Of a stretch of 49,193 bases of DNA, positions 21,871-30,579 are shown in pieces. Positions within the stretch are counted from its first letter, which is position 1, and each line of letters opens with the position of its first letter. A model generated the notes under the pieces. It had not been told where the DNA came from and did not search any database. It worked only from the letters and a program-made list of their open reading frames with translations. The stretch covers positions 1-49,193 of the forward strand of contig CASEOA010000076.1 in NCBI GenBank assembly GCA_949289455.1. The letters run 5' to 3'. The stretch is from an uncultured Eubacteriales bacterium (lineage in GTDB: Bacteria > Bacillota > Clostridia > Oscillospirales > Oscillospiraceae). A program made the translations under genes and the position numbers.

Positions 21871-23283
21871 ATGGCGAAAACAAGTATGAACGGACGGGAT
21901 CACAGCAGAACAAGGCGGCTCAGACGGCTGCTGGCGGGGCTGGTTGCCCTGACGCTGCTGATCCCCGCCGCCAGCGGGGCGGCGGAGCCGGACTACGACG
22001 GCTATGTGTTCCGGCTGGCCCCGGGGGCGGCGGTCCTCCAGGAGGAGGCCCAGGGCGTGGAGCCGGTGGCCCCCCAGGCGGGTATTTACCGGGCGGAGAG
22101 CCAGGCGGATGCCCTGGCCTTTGCCGGGGCGCAGCTGGAGTATCTGGAGCCCAATTATTATGTCACCCTGTTGGACAGCCCCACCTCCTCCTGGGGGTGG
22201 GAAGCGGTGGCGGCTGATGCCGCCGCCACCGCCGGCCTTACCGGGGCAGGGGTGCGGGTGGGCGTGGTGGACAGCGGGATCTACGCCCAGCACACCGCCC
22301 TGGCCGGGGCCAACATTGTGGAGGGGGAGGACTTCACCCAGTACGGCAGCACCACCGACACCCTGGGCCACGGCACCTTTGTGGCGGGAGTGATCGCCGG
22401 GGCGGACTGGGGTCTGGCCCCCGGCGTGGAGCTGGTCCCCCTGAAATGCTTTACCGGCCGGACGGGCACCCTGGCCGACGCGGTAAGCGCCATTTACGCC
22501 GGCGTGGACAAGTACCACTGTGATGTGCTCAACATGAGCCTGGGCATAGCCCAGCAGTCTGACGCCCTGGCCGACGCGGTGGCCCACGCCGCGGAAGCGG
22601 GGGTGGTGCTGGTGGCGGCGGTGGGCAACGCGGGCACGGAACGGCTCTACTACCCGGCGGCCTATGAGGGGGTGCTGGGCGTGGGCTCCGTGAAAGCGGA
22701 TCTCCAGCCGGCCTCCGCCACCCAGCACAACGCCAGCGTGGATCTGACCGCGCCGGGGGACAAGATCCCCGGCCTGGGAATCAGCGGGCCGGAGGCCTGG
22801 CTGACCGGCAGCGGCACCTCCTATGCCGCGCCCTGGGTGACCGCGGCGGCAGCTCTGATTCTGGAATGGAACCCGGAGCTGACCCCGGATGAGGTGGCTC
22901 AGTTGCTTTGCGACGGCGCGGTGGACCTGGGGCCCCAGGGCTGGGACCCGGATTTCGGCTGGGGGCTGCTGTCGGTGTCCGGGCTGGTGGACGCCCTGGA
23001 GCTCCAGGAGGAGCTCACCCTGCGCCAGGAGGAGGACGCGGTCTGCCTGCGGGGCATTTGGAGCGGCCTGGACGCCGATACCCACCTGTGGGCGGTTTTC
23101 TACCGGGGAGCGGCCCTGGCGGCCTGCGTGCCGGTAACCGCCGTGTCGGTTACGGCGGAGGGGGCGGTAATCCATGGGGAGCTGCCCATCCCGGAGGGAG
23201 CCGACCGGTTCAAGCTGCTGGCCCTGGAAGCGGGGTCCCTGATCCCGGCGGCTGCGGCCCGGGAGCTGACGCTGACACATTAA
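21871..23283 (+). CDS. Secreted S8 (subtilisin-like) serine protease
   Basis: Subtilase of 470 residues. It has a signal peptide (about 1-38), a propeptide-like segment with YLEPNYYV (about 91-98), then the catalytic domain with D134 (VVDSGI), H167 (GHGTFVAG), the oxyanion N253 (VGNAG) and S317 (GTSYAAP). After about residue 375 a C-terminal region of about 95 residues is unrecognised. There is no LPXTG or SLH anchor, so it is probably released. The gene follows rlmD by nine bases and ends at a strong terminator. The substrate is unknown. Confidence 0.92.
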   Translation: MAKTSMNGRDHSRTRRLRRLLAGLVALTLLIPAASGAAEPDYDGYVFRLAPGAAVLQEEAQGVEPVAPQAGIYRAESQADALAFAGAQLEYLEPNYYVTLLDSPTSSWGWEAVAADAAATAGLTGAGVRVGVVDSGIYAQHTALAGANIVEGEDFTQYGSTTDTLGHGTFVAGVIAGADWGLAPGVELVPLKCFTGRTGTLADAVSAIYAGVDKYHCDVLNMSLGIAQQSDALADAVAHAAEAGVVLVAAVGNAGTERLYYPAAYEGVLGVGSVKADLQPASATQHNASVDLTAPGDKIPGLGISGPEAWLTGSGTSYAAPWVTAAAALILEWNPELTPDEVAQLLCDGAVDLGPQGWDPDFGWGLLSVSGLVDALELQEELTLRQEEDAVCLRGIWSGLDADTHLWAVFYRGAALAACVPVTAVSVTAEGAVIHGELPIPEGADRFKLLALEAGSLIPAAAARELTLTH

Positions 23284-23285
23284 CG

Positions 23286-23321
23286 AAAGGAGCTGTTGCG
23301 CAATTCCGCAACAGCTCCTTT
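23286..23321. terminator. Bidirectional terminator between the protease and yczE-like genes
   Basis: A 15-bp stem (23286-23300 with 23307-23321) with AAA/TTT ends, between convergent genes. Confidence 0.9.
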
Positions 23322-23348
23322 TCATTTGTTATATCATTTCCACAGGCG

Positions 23349-23984
23349 TCACAGGTCCTTTGGGCCACTCTGAGGCCGAAACACGGCTCTGGTGACCAGC
23401 TTGGACACCAGACCCACGCACAGGGCGGCCGCCACGGTGCCCTCCCGCACGCCGGCCAGATAGCCCAGACCGGCCAGGCCCAGGATGACCGACAGCAGCA
23501 CCAGGGTGCAGTCAAAGCCGATCTTTGCCTTGGGGAAGGGAGGGCCAAAGACGGTGCATACCGCCAGCACCAGCCCCTCTCCAGCCAGGGTGACCAGCCG
23601 GGCGTTGACCTCAAAGCTGACCCCAATCCCCACCAGCAGGATGCCTACCAGGCAGAGCAGCCAGGCCAGGGGATAGGAGCTGGGTTCGGGAATGGGCTGG
23701 AGGGCCCACACGGCAAAATCGGTGAGGGAGCCGAACAGGAGAGCCACCGGCAGCTGGGCCAGCTGGATGAGCTGATACCGGCGGCGGAGCAGGAGGATTT
23801 GGAGGAGGATCAGGACGCAGTGCATGATTATGGTGGCGGTGCCCACCGTCAGCGGGGTGAGGAGGCTGGCCACATAGGGCAGGCTGGAGATGGGGGAGGT
23901 GCCCAGGCCGGCCTTGATGGAGAAGGCCACGCCGAAGGCCATGATCAACAGGCCGGCGCACAGGACAACCAGCCGCCTGCCCAC
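23349..23984 (-). CDS. YczE/YitT-like integral membrane protein
   Basis: Membrane protein of 211 residues with five or six hydrophobic segments. The N-terminus (LLIMAFGVAFSIKAGLGTSP) matches the YczE/YyaS pattern, in which a glycine-rich helix is followed by KAGLGxSPxxxLP. Function is unknown for the family. The best start is GTG 23984, because family members begin with this helix. However, that codon lies inside a 34-bp perfect palindrome and has no obvious ribosome binding site, so the start is uncertain. It follows the CAP/SLH gene by 80 bases and may be co-transcribed. Confidence 0.8.
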   Translation of the reverse strand: MGRRLVVLCAGLLIMAFGVAFSIKAGLGTSPISSLPYVASLLTPLTVGTATIIMHCVLILLQILLLRRRYQLIQLAQLPVALLFGSLTDFAVWALQPIPEPSSYPLAWLLCLVGILLVGIGVSFEVNARLVTLAGEGLVLAVCTVFGPPFPKAKIGFDCTLVLLSVILGLAGLGYLAGVREGTVAAALCVGLVSKLVTRAVFRPQSGPKDL

Positions 23985-24015
23985 AGAGGCGCTCCCCCGG
24001 GGGAGCGCCTCTGTG
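23982..24015. other. 34-bp perfect palindrome at the start of the yczE-like gene
   Basis: Two 17-base arms (23982-23998 and 23999-24015; left arm CACAGAGGCGCTCCCCC) with no loop. There is no T-run. The GTG start codon of the minus-strand gene lies in the 3' arm. It could be a protein-binding operator, an RNA hairpin gating translation, or a terminator remnant of the upstream gene. Confidence 0.8.
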
Positions 24016-24065
24016 CAGAGTGGAGATTGGGGGATTGCATGGAATTCCTTCTTTACTGATAATGT

Positions 24066-26030
24066 TTAAACTGAGATCTGACCGTACTGCCGGTAGAGGA
24101 AGGTGAGAATCTCTCCCCGGGTGCAGTCCCGGTTTGGGGTAAAGGAGTTGCCGCCGGTGCCGTTGGTGATGCCCTCCTTTACCGCCCACACGGCGGCGTC
24201 GGCAAACCAGTCCCCCTCCTTCACGTCGGAGAACCCGGCCAGCCCCGCCACGCTGGGGGAGCCCATGGCCCGGTAGAGGAAGGTCACCGCCTGGGCCCGG
24301 GTCACCGTCATGTCGGGGGAGAAGGTGGTGCCGTCCCCGGTGCCGGTGGTGACTCCGGCCTCCACCGCCCACTGGATGGCAAAGTTCTGGCTGTTGTTGT
24401 AGCTCTTGGGCAGGTCGGTAAAATAGGGGCCGTCCAGGTCCTTGGGCCTGGGGCTGCCCATGAGCTGCCACAGGTATTCCACGATCTCAATCCGGGTGCA
24501 GGGCCGGTTGGCGCCAAATTCCAGGACGCTGCCGGTGTCGTCCGCGGGCTCCAGGTACTGGCAGTAGGCCCAGGCCGCCGCGTCATAGCAGTAGGAGTCC
24601 TCGGGCACGTCCCGGAAATAGATGGGGGTGCCCATGTAGGGCGTGTCTACCCGCACGTTGACGCTGGCGGAGAGCTCCCCGTCGGGGGTGCGGGCGTATA
24701 TAAAGGCGCCGCCGTTGGTGAGGGCGGTGATGACGCCGTTCTGGTCCACGCTCACTTCGTCGGGGTCGTTGCTGGACCACACCACCTGCTGGCTGGCCCC
24801 GCTGGGCCACACGTAGGCGTGGACCCGGAGCTGCTGGCCGGGCATCAGCTTCAGATCGGAGACGGACAGGGAGATGCCCTCTGGCACGGAACCGCCTCCC
24901 TTTTCGCGCACCGTCAGGGTAACGGAGTCGGTGAAGTACCGCCCGTCCACCGGCTGGGCGGTGGTGGCGGTGAGGGTGGCTGTGCCCGGCTTCAGACCCT
25001 GGATGGAGACGCTGGTCCGGCTGAGGTTGGTGAAGGACAGCTTGGCCAGCGAGGGGTCGCTAAGCTCCCACTGGATGTCACATTTGGGGGCGTTTACGGG
25101 GATAAAGTTCACCATGGCGTAGAGGGTGTCCCCTACCTCCACCTCAAAGTCGCCGGTGGAGGAGGACAGGGAGATCTCCTGCAGATGGATGCTCTCTGGC
25201 AGTTCCCTTACCTGGACTTCCATGGTGGCGCTGTACCCGGCAAAGCCCAGGGTGAGGGTGGCGATACCCTTGTTCTGGGCCCACACCAGCACCCCGCCGT
25301 TCTCCATGCTCAGGCGGGTGACGCTGTCGTCGCTGGTCCGGATGATGGTGGGCACGATGGGGGTGACGCCGTTGCAGACGTACACCACCTTTTTCTCCCC
25401 CTCCTGTATGTTGAGGGAAGTGGGGCTCAGCTGCACGTTGATGTGCTCCGTCAGCGTGTCCACCGTAAAGAACTGGCGGATGGTGCCGGAGGAGGGGGTG
25501 GATTCGGGGGTGCCGGTGTTAGAGTAGAAGTTTTGCACCCAGAAGGAGTTGCCCGCCAGGTCCCGGACGCAGGCGATGCCGACGGATTTATATTCCGTTC
25601 TCAGCATATTGGCCTTGTGGCCGGGGGAATCGTACCACACTTGGGTGGCACTGTCGGCGTCCATATAGTAGTTTGCCCACAGGATGTTCTCCCCCATGAA
25701 GCCTTTCGCGTAGGCGGAGCCGGTGGGCCGGAGGCTGGTGCACTCCTGGCCGTTGGGCCGGGTGTGGCTGTAGTAGACGGCGATCTCGGCGGCCCGCTGG
25801 ACCGCCATTTTCATCAGTTCCTTGTCCATCATCAGGGGGCTGAGCCCCACTTCCTGGCGGAGCTCGTTGACCTGGGCCAGTTCGGTGTAGGCGGCGGACC
25901 AGTCCACCTCCATATCCAGCTTCAGCTGGACGGTGGAGGCCGCCCCGGCCCCGGCAGGCAGAAGGGCCAGACACAGGCAGAGGCAAAGCAGCAGGGACAG
26001 AATACGGCGTTGACTCCTTTTTGCGTTCAC
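24066..26030 (-). CDS. CAP-domain surface protein with Ig-like and SLH domains
   Basis: Secreted protein of 654 residues. It has a signal peptide (about 1-31), then a CAP/SCP domain (about 40-175) with YSHTRPNG (H89), GENI (E114) and SPGHKANML (H138). Two or three bacterial Ig-like (BIG2-type) stretches follow (about 200-465; for example LKPGTATLTATT and NGVITALTNGGAFIYAR). Three SLH repeats (about 475-654; YFTDLP, FSDVKEGDWFADAAVWAVKEGITNG) would tether it to cell-wall polymer. I chose GTG 26030, which has GGAGGG six bases upstream. The CAP domain's ligand is unknown. Confidence 0.9.
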   Translation of the reverse strand: MNAKRSQRRILSLLLCLCLCLALLPAGAGAASTVQLKLDMEVDWSAAYTELAQVNELRQEVGLSPLMMDKELMKMAVQRAAEIAVYYSHTRPNGQECTSLRPTGSAYAKGFMGENILWANYYMDADSATQVWYDSPGHKANMLRTEYKSVGIACVRDLAGNSFWVQNFYSNTGTPESTPSSGTIRQFFTVDTLTEHINVQLSPTSLNIQEGEKKVVYVCNGVTPIVPTIIRTSDDSVTRLSMENGGVLVWAQNKGIATLTLGFAGYSATMEVQVRELPESIHLQEISLSSSTGDFEVEVGDTLYAMVNFIPVNAPKCDIQWELSDPSLAKLSFTNLSRTSVSIQGLKPGTATLTATTAQPVDGRYFTDSVTLTVREKGGGSVPEGISLSVSDLKLMPGQQLRVHAYVWPSGASQQVVWSSNDPDEVSVDQNGVITALTNGGAFIYARTPDGELSASVNVRVDTPYMGTPIYFRDVPEDSYCYDAAAWAYCQYLEPADDTGSVLEFGANRPCTRIEIVEYLWQLMGSPRPKDLDGPYFTDLPKSYNNSQNFAIQWAVEAGVTTGTGDGTTFSPDMTVTRAQAVTFLYRAMGSPSVAGLAGFSDVKEGDWFADAAVWAVKEGITNGTGGNSFTPNRDCTRGEILTFLYRQYGQISV

Positions 26031-26090
26031 AACAATCCCTCCATTGCGGTGGCGGCCCAGATGCTTTGCCACACTAAAGTTTATGCTTTG

Positions 26091-26120
26091 ATTATAGCAC
26101 CGCCGTTTTCTTTCTGTCAA
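26091..26120 (-). promoter_or_regulatory. Promoter of the CAP/SLH gene
   Basis: Minus-strand TTGACA (26115-26120), 18 nt and TATAAT (26091-26096): both hexamers are consensus. Confidence 0.8.
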
Positions 26121-26183
26121 CGAAGCAACGGAGCAAAACGCCGTTGTCTTTAAAAAGTTTTTAAGGAAAGGCGCGGTAAAATA

Positions 26184-26192
26184 TGATACAAT
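26184..26192 (+). promoter_or_regulatory. Possible extended -10 promoter of the GNAT gene
   Basis: TG-A-TACAAT: the TG at 26184-26185 one base before TACAAT (26187-26192) fits an extended -10. No good -35 is visible. It lies 39 nt before the start. Confidence 0.4.
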
Positions 26193-26230
26193 AACAGCTC
26201 AAAGGAAATGAACTGTGGGAGGAAGAGACT

Positions 26231-27079
26231 ATGGAACTGGGCTGGATCGGACCGGAGAGCCTGGCGGTATGCAGGTCCCTGCTGCTGCCGGCGGCGGCTG
26301 AGGCGCTGGAGCGCCGGGAGCCCCTTACCGCCCTGGCCGTTACGGAGGACGGCCTGGCCTTGGGCGCATTGGCCGCCCACCTGGAGGACGGGAGCTGCGT
26401 CATAGATTCCCTGTATGTATCCCCGGAGCACCGCCGCCGGGGAGTGGGCCGGAGGCTGGTGGAAGGGCTGGAGGGCCTGCTGGCGGAGGGAAGCGAGGCG
26501 GCGGAGCTGCGCCTGTCCTATACCGTCACTCTGCCCGAGCATGAGGCCATGGGCCCCTTCCTGGCCGCCCTGGGCTTTGCCCCGGAGGAGGACGAGGGAG
26601 AAAACATTTACTTTGCCACCCTGGAACAGGCCGCCGACGGCCCTCTGTTCCGCCGGACGGGGGGCGGGAGCAAGGAGATCCTGCCCTTTGCCCGGGTGGA
26701 CGGGGCGCTCCTGACCCGGGCGGACCGGACGGCCTGGCAGCAGGGGGCGCCCATGGCCAGAGGGCTGCTCACCGATGCCCGGACCGACAAAGAGGTGAGC
26801 TGCGCCCTGGTGCGGGCTGGCAGGGTGGAGGCCTTTGTGGCCTTTGACCACAGCTGCTGCCAGCGGCTCACCCTGGCCTGTGCCTGGTCGGGGGCCGGCG
26901 GCCCCGCCGCCCTGGCCGGGCTGCTGCTGGAGGCCTTCCGGCAGGCCAGGGAGAAGTATCCGCCGGAGACCCCCCTGGCCATCCAGGCGGTGAGCCCCGC
27001 CTCGGCGGCCCTGGTGCGCGCCCTGCTGCCCCAGGCGGTGCCCGTTTCCTTTACCTATGCCAAGCCGCTGGACGGCTGA
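26231..27079 (+). CDS. GNAT-family acetyltransferase
   Basis: Protein of 282 residues with an N-terminal GNAT domain (about 1-135). The acetyl-CoA loop SPEHRRRGVGRRLVEGLEGLL starts at about residue 64, after the IDSLYV strand. The second half (about 140-282) may be a degenerate second GNAT fold, since it has the expected beta-alpha order but no RxxGxG loop. The start has GGGAGGAAG upstream. It is 21 bases from the next gene, so they probably form an operon. The substrate is unknown. Confidence 0.75.
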   Translation: MELGWIGPESLAVCRSLLLPAAAEALERREPLTALAVTEDGLALGALAAHLEDGSCVIDSLYVSPEHRRRGVGRRLVEGLEGLLAEGSEAAELRLSYTVTLPEHEAMGPFLAALGFAPEEDEGENIYFATLEQAADGPLFRRTGGGSKEILPFARVDGALLTRADRTAWQQGAPMARGLLTDARTDKEVSCALVRAGRVEAFVAFDHSCCQRLTLACAWSGAGGPAALAGLLLEAFRQAREKYPPETPLAIQAVSPASAALVRALLPQAVPVSFTYAKPLDG

Positions 27080-27100
27080 CCCATTAAGGAGGTGCTTATC

Positions 27101-29404
27101 ATGCCCGATCCGGAAGAGCAGAAAACCTTGGAACAGCATAAACCGGCCCAGCCGGTCTTTCAGGTGGAACAGCAGCAGCAGCTGGACATCCGCCAGGAGC
27201 TGACCCGGCTCCAGACCTGGGAGCTGGCCCCCGGCCAGACCCTGGAGGAGGCCCGGGAGGCCCATGTCCAGACCCTCATCCAGCGCCAGCAGGAGGACAA
27301 CGTGGCCCTGCTGGCCCGGGCCCAGACCCAAATGCCCCAGGCCCAGGTCCGTGCCGCCGCCCCCGGCCAGCCGGTACAGCAGCAGGTGCCCGCCAAAAAG
27401 ACCTACAAGCAGAAGCGGGAGGAGGCCAAAAAGACCAAACTGGCCAAAAAGCAAAGCCCCTTTGCCGACCATGTATCCTACGACATCCAGCGGCAGCTGG
27501 AGCGGCAGGACAACGGGAAGGAAAACTCCCTTACGCCGCAGATCAAGCAGCGGGCCGATGTGGAGAAGGTGGACCGCCGGGTGCTGAAATGCTTCTGCCA
27601 GGGCTATCAGAAGGACAAAAAGGGCAACCCCGCCTCTCCGGAGGACGCCCAGCGGATGCAGGCGGATCAGACCTTCCTGGAGGACTATCTCTCCAAGGAT
27701 GTCACCCGCCGGGCCCTCCATCTGCAGCGGTTTACCGACGAGCTGCTGGAGGTGAACATCACCGCCGACCTGTACACCCCGGAAAACATCCACCAAAACG
27801 CCGCCCGGCTCAAGGAGATCGCCGACCGGATGACCTATTATGAGAACATGCAGGAGGATCCCGTCAACGCTCCCTTTTTCCAGAACATGGACCCCATGCA
27901 CAAGGAGCTGCTGCAGGAGAAGCTGGGCCTGCTGACCGCCATTTGCAGTATGCTGACGGTGAGTCAGATGGGAGCCATGGCGGTGAACTGCGACAAGGCC
28001 GCCTATTATGCCGAGCCGGAGTATATCCGCAATTCTGTGCAGCTGCGGGACGGCCAGATCCCTGTGCTCCATGCCCAGCTGGCGGAATACCGGCGGCGGG
28101 AGCAGGAGATCATCGGCCGCAGCGTGGAGGCCATGGCAGACCAGGAGGAGGCCCAGCTGCTCCAGGACAACCAGGAGATGAAGCAGGCCTACGAGGCGGA
28201 GGAGGACAAGGCGGGACTGGGCCTGACCTCCTATACCACCGGCTACTCCTTTGACGAGCTGGCCAAATACCGGGGCATGATCGAGGCCAACCCGGAGGCC
28301 TATGCCCAGAACAAGCAGGCCATCGACCGGCTCTATCAGGGGCTCCACCACGCCATGGATGTGATGGGGGAGCTCAATGGCCGCATCATGGCCTATCAGC
28401 AGGTCTGCGACAGCCGCCACACCCGGCGGGACCGGGTCAACCGGCTGCTGTCCAGCCGGGCCATCCAGGAACAGGAGCGGCTGATGGGCCAGGTGGACCA
28501 GGTCCGCAACCAGTTTGCCGCCATGGCCGATACCCTGCGGTTCTATCTGCGGGGGACGGAGATCAGCGCCCCCGCCTCCCTGGTGCTGGAGCGGGAGGGG
28601 CTGCTGGAGCAGGCCAAGACCCTCTATGCCCACCGGCAGGTGGAAAAGGCCATCTCCGGCCCCGGCGGCTCGGTGGAGGCCTCCAACGCCGCCCTGCGCC
28701 TGGCCCGGGAGAAGGGCCTGGGCCCCAAGGAGACCGAGTCCGCCGCCTTCCAGGCCCTGGGGGTGCGCACGTCCAAGACAGCGGCGGCCCAGGCCGACGC
28801 CCTGGTGCGGGGGACCACCTACATCGGCCTGCCCGGGGACATCGCCCTCTACTTTGCCGACACCGAGGCGGCCAATGTGGATTACACCCAGGTGGAGCAG
28901 AATATGCAGAAATCCACCCTGGCGGGCACCGCCTGCGCCTATGTCTCCGGCGGCGGGGTGGATCAGGTCAACGCCGCCCTGCTGGCCAGGTATACCCGGT
29001 ATGTCACCTCCCCCGAGAGCATCACCTATCTGCGGTATATGACCCAGGCCCTGTCGGGGGCGGAGATCTTTGAGGGGGATACCGGCAAGACCGTGTGGTT
29101 CCTCTCCCAGGCCCTCATCAACAGCTATGGCGCCAACTTTACGGAAGTGGCCGCCCGAAAGGACTCCTACCGCAACGGGGACGCGGTGCGGATGGTGGCC
29201 CGGGAGGCCTGCCGCACCATGCTGGCCCTGCCTGCCCTGACCCGCCTGTCTGAGGAGCAGCGGCGGCAGCTGCCCGAGGCCACCCAGCAGCTGCTGACCC
29301 AGTATGAGGGGCTGCTGCGTACTCTGACCGATATGGTGAAGGGGACGGGCACCACAAATCCAGCCCCCTCCGCGCCTGATGCGCCCGACGAACCCGCCGG
29401 GTAA
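27101..29404 (+). CDS. Large soluble protein, unrecognised
   Basis: Protein of 767 residues that I do not recognise. It has no signal peptide and no membrane segment. The N-terminal 90 residues are rich in Gln (HKPAQPVFQVEQQQQLDIRQE), followed by a Lys-rich stretch (about 100-120, KKTYKQKREEAKKTKLAKKQ). The remainder is predicted mostly helical with alternating charge, and the tail is Pro/Asp-rich. Segment HMKELL-type helices and the conserved-looking REACRTMLALPAL suggest a folded all-helical body. AAGGAGG lies before the ATG. No nucleotide-binding or catalytic motif is visible. Its partner gene is the upstream GNAT protein. Confidence 0.72.
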   Translation: MPDPEEQKTLEQHKPAQPVFQVEQQQQLDIRQELTRLQTWELAPGQTLEEAREAHVQTLIQRQQEDNVALLARAQTQMPQAQVRAAAPGQPVQQQVPAKKTYKQKREEAKKTKLAKKQSPFADHVSYDIQRQLERQDNGKENSLTPQIKQRADVEKVDRRVLKCFCQGYQKDKKGNPASPEDAQRMQADQTFLEDYLSKDVTRRALHLQRFTDELLEVNITADLYTPENIHQNAARLKEIADRMTYYENMQEDPVNAPFFQNMDPMHKELLQEKLGLLTAICSMLTVSQMGAMAVNCDKAAYYAEPEYIRNSVQLRDGQIPVLHAQLAEYRRREQEIIGRSVEAMADQEEAQLLQDNQEMKQAYEAEEDKAGLGLTSYTTGYSFDELAKYRGMIEANPEAYAQNKQAIDRLYQGLHHAMDVMGELNGRIMAYQQVCDSRHTRRDRVNRLLSSRAIQEQERLMGQVDQVRNQFAAMADTLRFYLRGTEISAPASLVLEREGLLEQAKTLYAHRQVEKAISGPGGSVEASNAALRLAREKGLGPKETESAAFQALGVRTSKTAAAQADALVRGTTYIGLPGDIALYFADTEAANVDYTQVEQNMQKSTLAGTACAYVSGGGVDQVNAALLARYTRYVTSPESITYLRYMTQALSGAEIFEGDTGKTVWFLSQALINSYGANFTEVAARKDSYRNGDAVRMVAREACRTMLALPALTRLSEEQRRQLPEATQQLLTQYEGLLRTLTDMVKGTGTTNPAPSAPDAPDEPAG

Positions 29405-29494
29405 TCCTGAGCTGTCCGCCCCAGGGATACAAAACGCCCCGGGCGTCCCAATGGACCGAAGGTTTTTTTGTGTGCTTTGACGAATGAATAAATA

Positions 29495-29522
29495 TTGCGT
29501 TTTGGTGTATACGGTGTATAAT
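29495..29522 (+). promoter_or_regulatory. Promoter of the amino-acid ABC transporter operon
   Basis: TTGCGT (29495-29500), 16 nt and consensus TATAAT (29517-29522), 68 nt before the start. Confidence 0.65.
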
Positions 29523-29590
29523 GGTAAGCACCTAATTCAAGGAACGCAAAGAGGATAGCGTGAAATTCAATGAATGGGAGAGAATACACC

Positions 29591-30496
29591 ATGAAGAACC
29601 TGAAGAAGCTGGCCCTCATGGGCCTGACCGCGGTCATGTCTCTGTCCCTGCTGACCGCCTGCGGCGGCGGCCAGGGCGGCACCGCCAATACCCCCGCCGG
29701 CAGCTCCGACACCCCCGCTGCGGAGACCACCCCCGCCGCCGTGGAAACCACTCCCGCCGCCACTGGTGAGTTCACCACCGTGGAGGAGGGCAAGCTGATC
29801 ATGGCCACCAACTGCCAGTTCCCCCCCTATGAGATGGTGGCCGACGGCGAGAGCGGCCCCTATGTGGGCGAGGACGGCGTGAGCTATGAGGGCATCGACG
29901 TGGAGCTGGCCTTGGCCATTGCTGACAAGCTGGGTCTGGAGCTGGTGATCGACGACATGGACTTTGACTCCGCCCTGATGGCTGTGCAGAACAACGCCGC
30001 TGATGTGGTGCTGGCCGGCCTGAGCTACCGGGAGGACCGCGACGAGGTCATGGACTTTACCGGCAAGTATGCTACCGGCGTGCAGGTGGTCATTGTCAAG
30101 GAGGGTTCCGACGTGACCATGGACAATCTGGGCGACGGTAAGCTCATCGGCACCCAGCGCGGCACCACCGGCTACATCTACGCCTCCGATACCCCGGAGA
30201 ACGGCGGCTACGGCGAGGAGAACGTAATGGCCTATGACAACGGCGCTCTGGCGGTTCAGGCTCTGCTGGGCGGCTCCATCGACGCCGTCATCATCGACCA
30301 GGGTCCCGCCGAGGCCTATGTGGCCGCCAACGAGGGTCTGACCATCCTGCCCGGCAACTGGGTGGAGGAGGACTACTGCATCGCCGTGGACGAGGGCAAC
30401 ACCGCTCTGCTGGACGCTGTGCAGACCGCTCTGGATGAGCTTCAGACCGACGGTACTGTGGATACCATCATTGCCAAGTACATCAACGCCGATTAA
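29591..30496 (+). CDS. Amino-acid ABC transporter substrate-binding lipoprotein
   Basis: Type II periplasmic-binding-protein-like lipoprotein of 301 residues. The signal peptide ends in lipobox LTAC, then a Thr/Pro/Ala spacer (about 36-62, with TTPAA units) leads to the binding domain. The domain starts KLIMATNCQFPPYEMV and contains YEGIDVELALAIADKLG and ADVVLAGLSYREDR, the pattern of polar-amino-acid binding proteins (family 3). Starting at 29591 puts GGGAGAG upstream. It is the first gene of a binding protein-permease-ATPase operon. The exact amino acid is unknown. Codons are strongly biased, as in highly expressed genes. Confidence 0.93.
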   Translation: MKNLKKLALMGLTAVMSLSLLTACGGGQGGTANTPAGSSDTPAAETTPAAVETTPAATGEFTTVEEGKLIMATNCQFPPYEMVADGESGPYVGEDGVSYEGIDVELALAIADKLGLELVIDDMDFDSALMAVQNNAADVVLAGLSYREDRDEVMDFTGKYATGVQVVIVKEGSDVTMDNLGDGKLIGTQRGTTGYIYASDTPENGGYGEENVMAYDNGALAVQALLGGSIDAVIIDQGPAEAYVAANEGLTILPGNWVEEDYCIAVDEGNTALLDAVQTALDELQTDGTVDTIIAKYINAD

Positions 30497-30579
30497 GGCT
30501 CAAAGTTTGAACCCGCAAAGAGGGACGGCGGCTGCCGCCCCTCTTGTGGTGTTTTATGACAAAAGAAAGGAGCGGGCCT

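Noticed and set aside
20338-23325. 995-codon minus-strand frame antisense to rlmD and the protease
   Set aside because: Low-complexity His/Gly/Pro composition typical of GC-rich shadow frames; the sense genes have complete catalytic motifs.
26150-28633. 827-codon minus-strand frame antisense to the GNAT and 767-residue protein genes
   Set aside because: Leu/Gly-rich shadow without start signal. The sense frame has AAGGAGG and sense-like codon use.
29405-29470. Terminator after the 767-residue protein gene
   Set aside because: Only a short stem (ACGCC/GGCGT) with no T-run is seen; the T-run at 29463 has no stem in front, so no terminator is listed.
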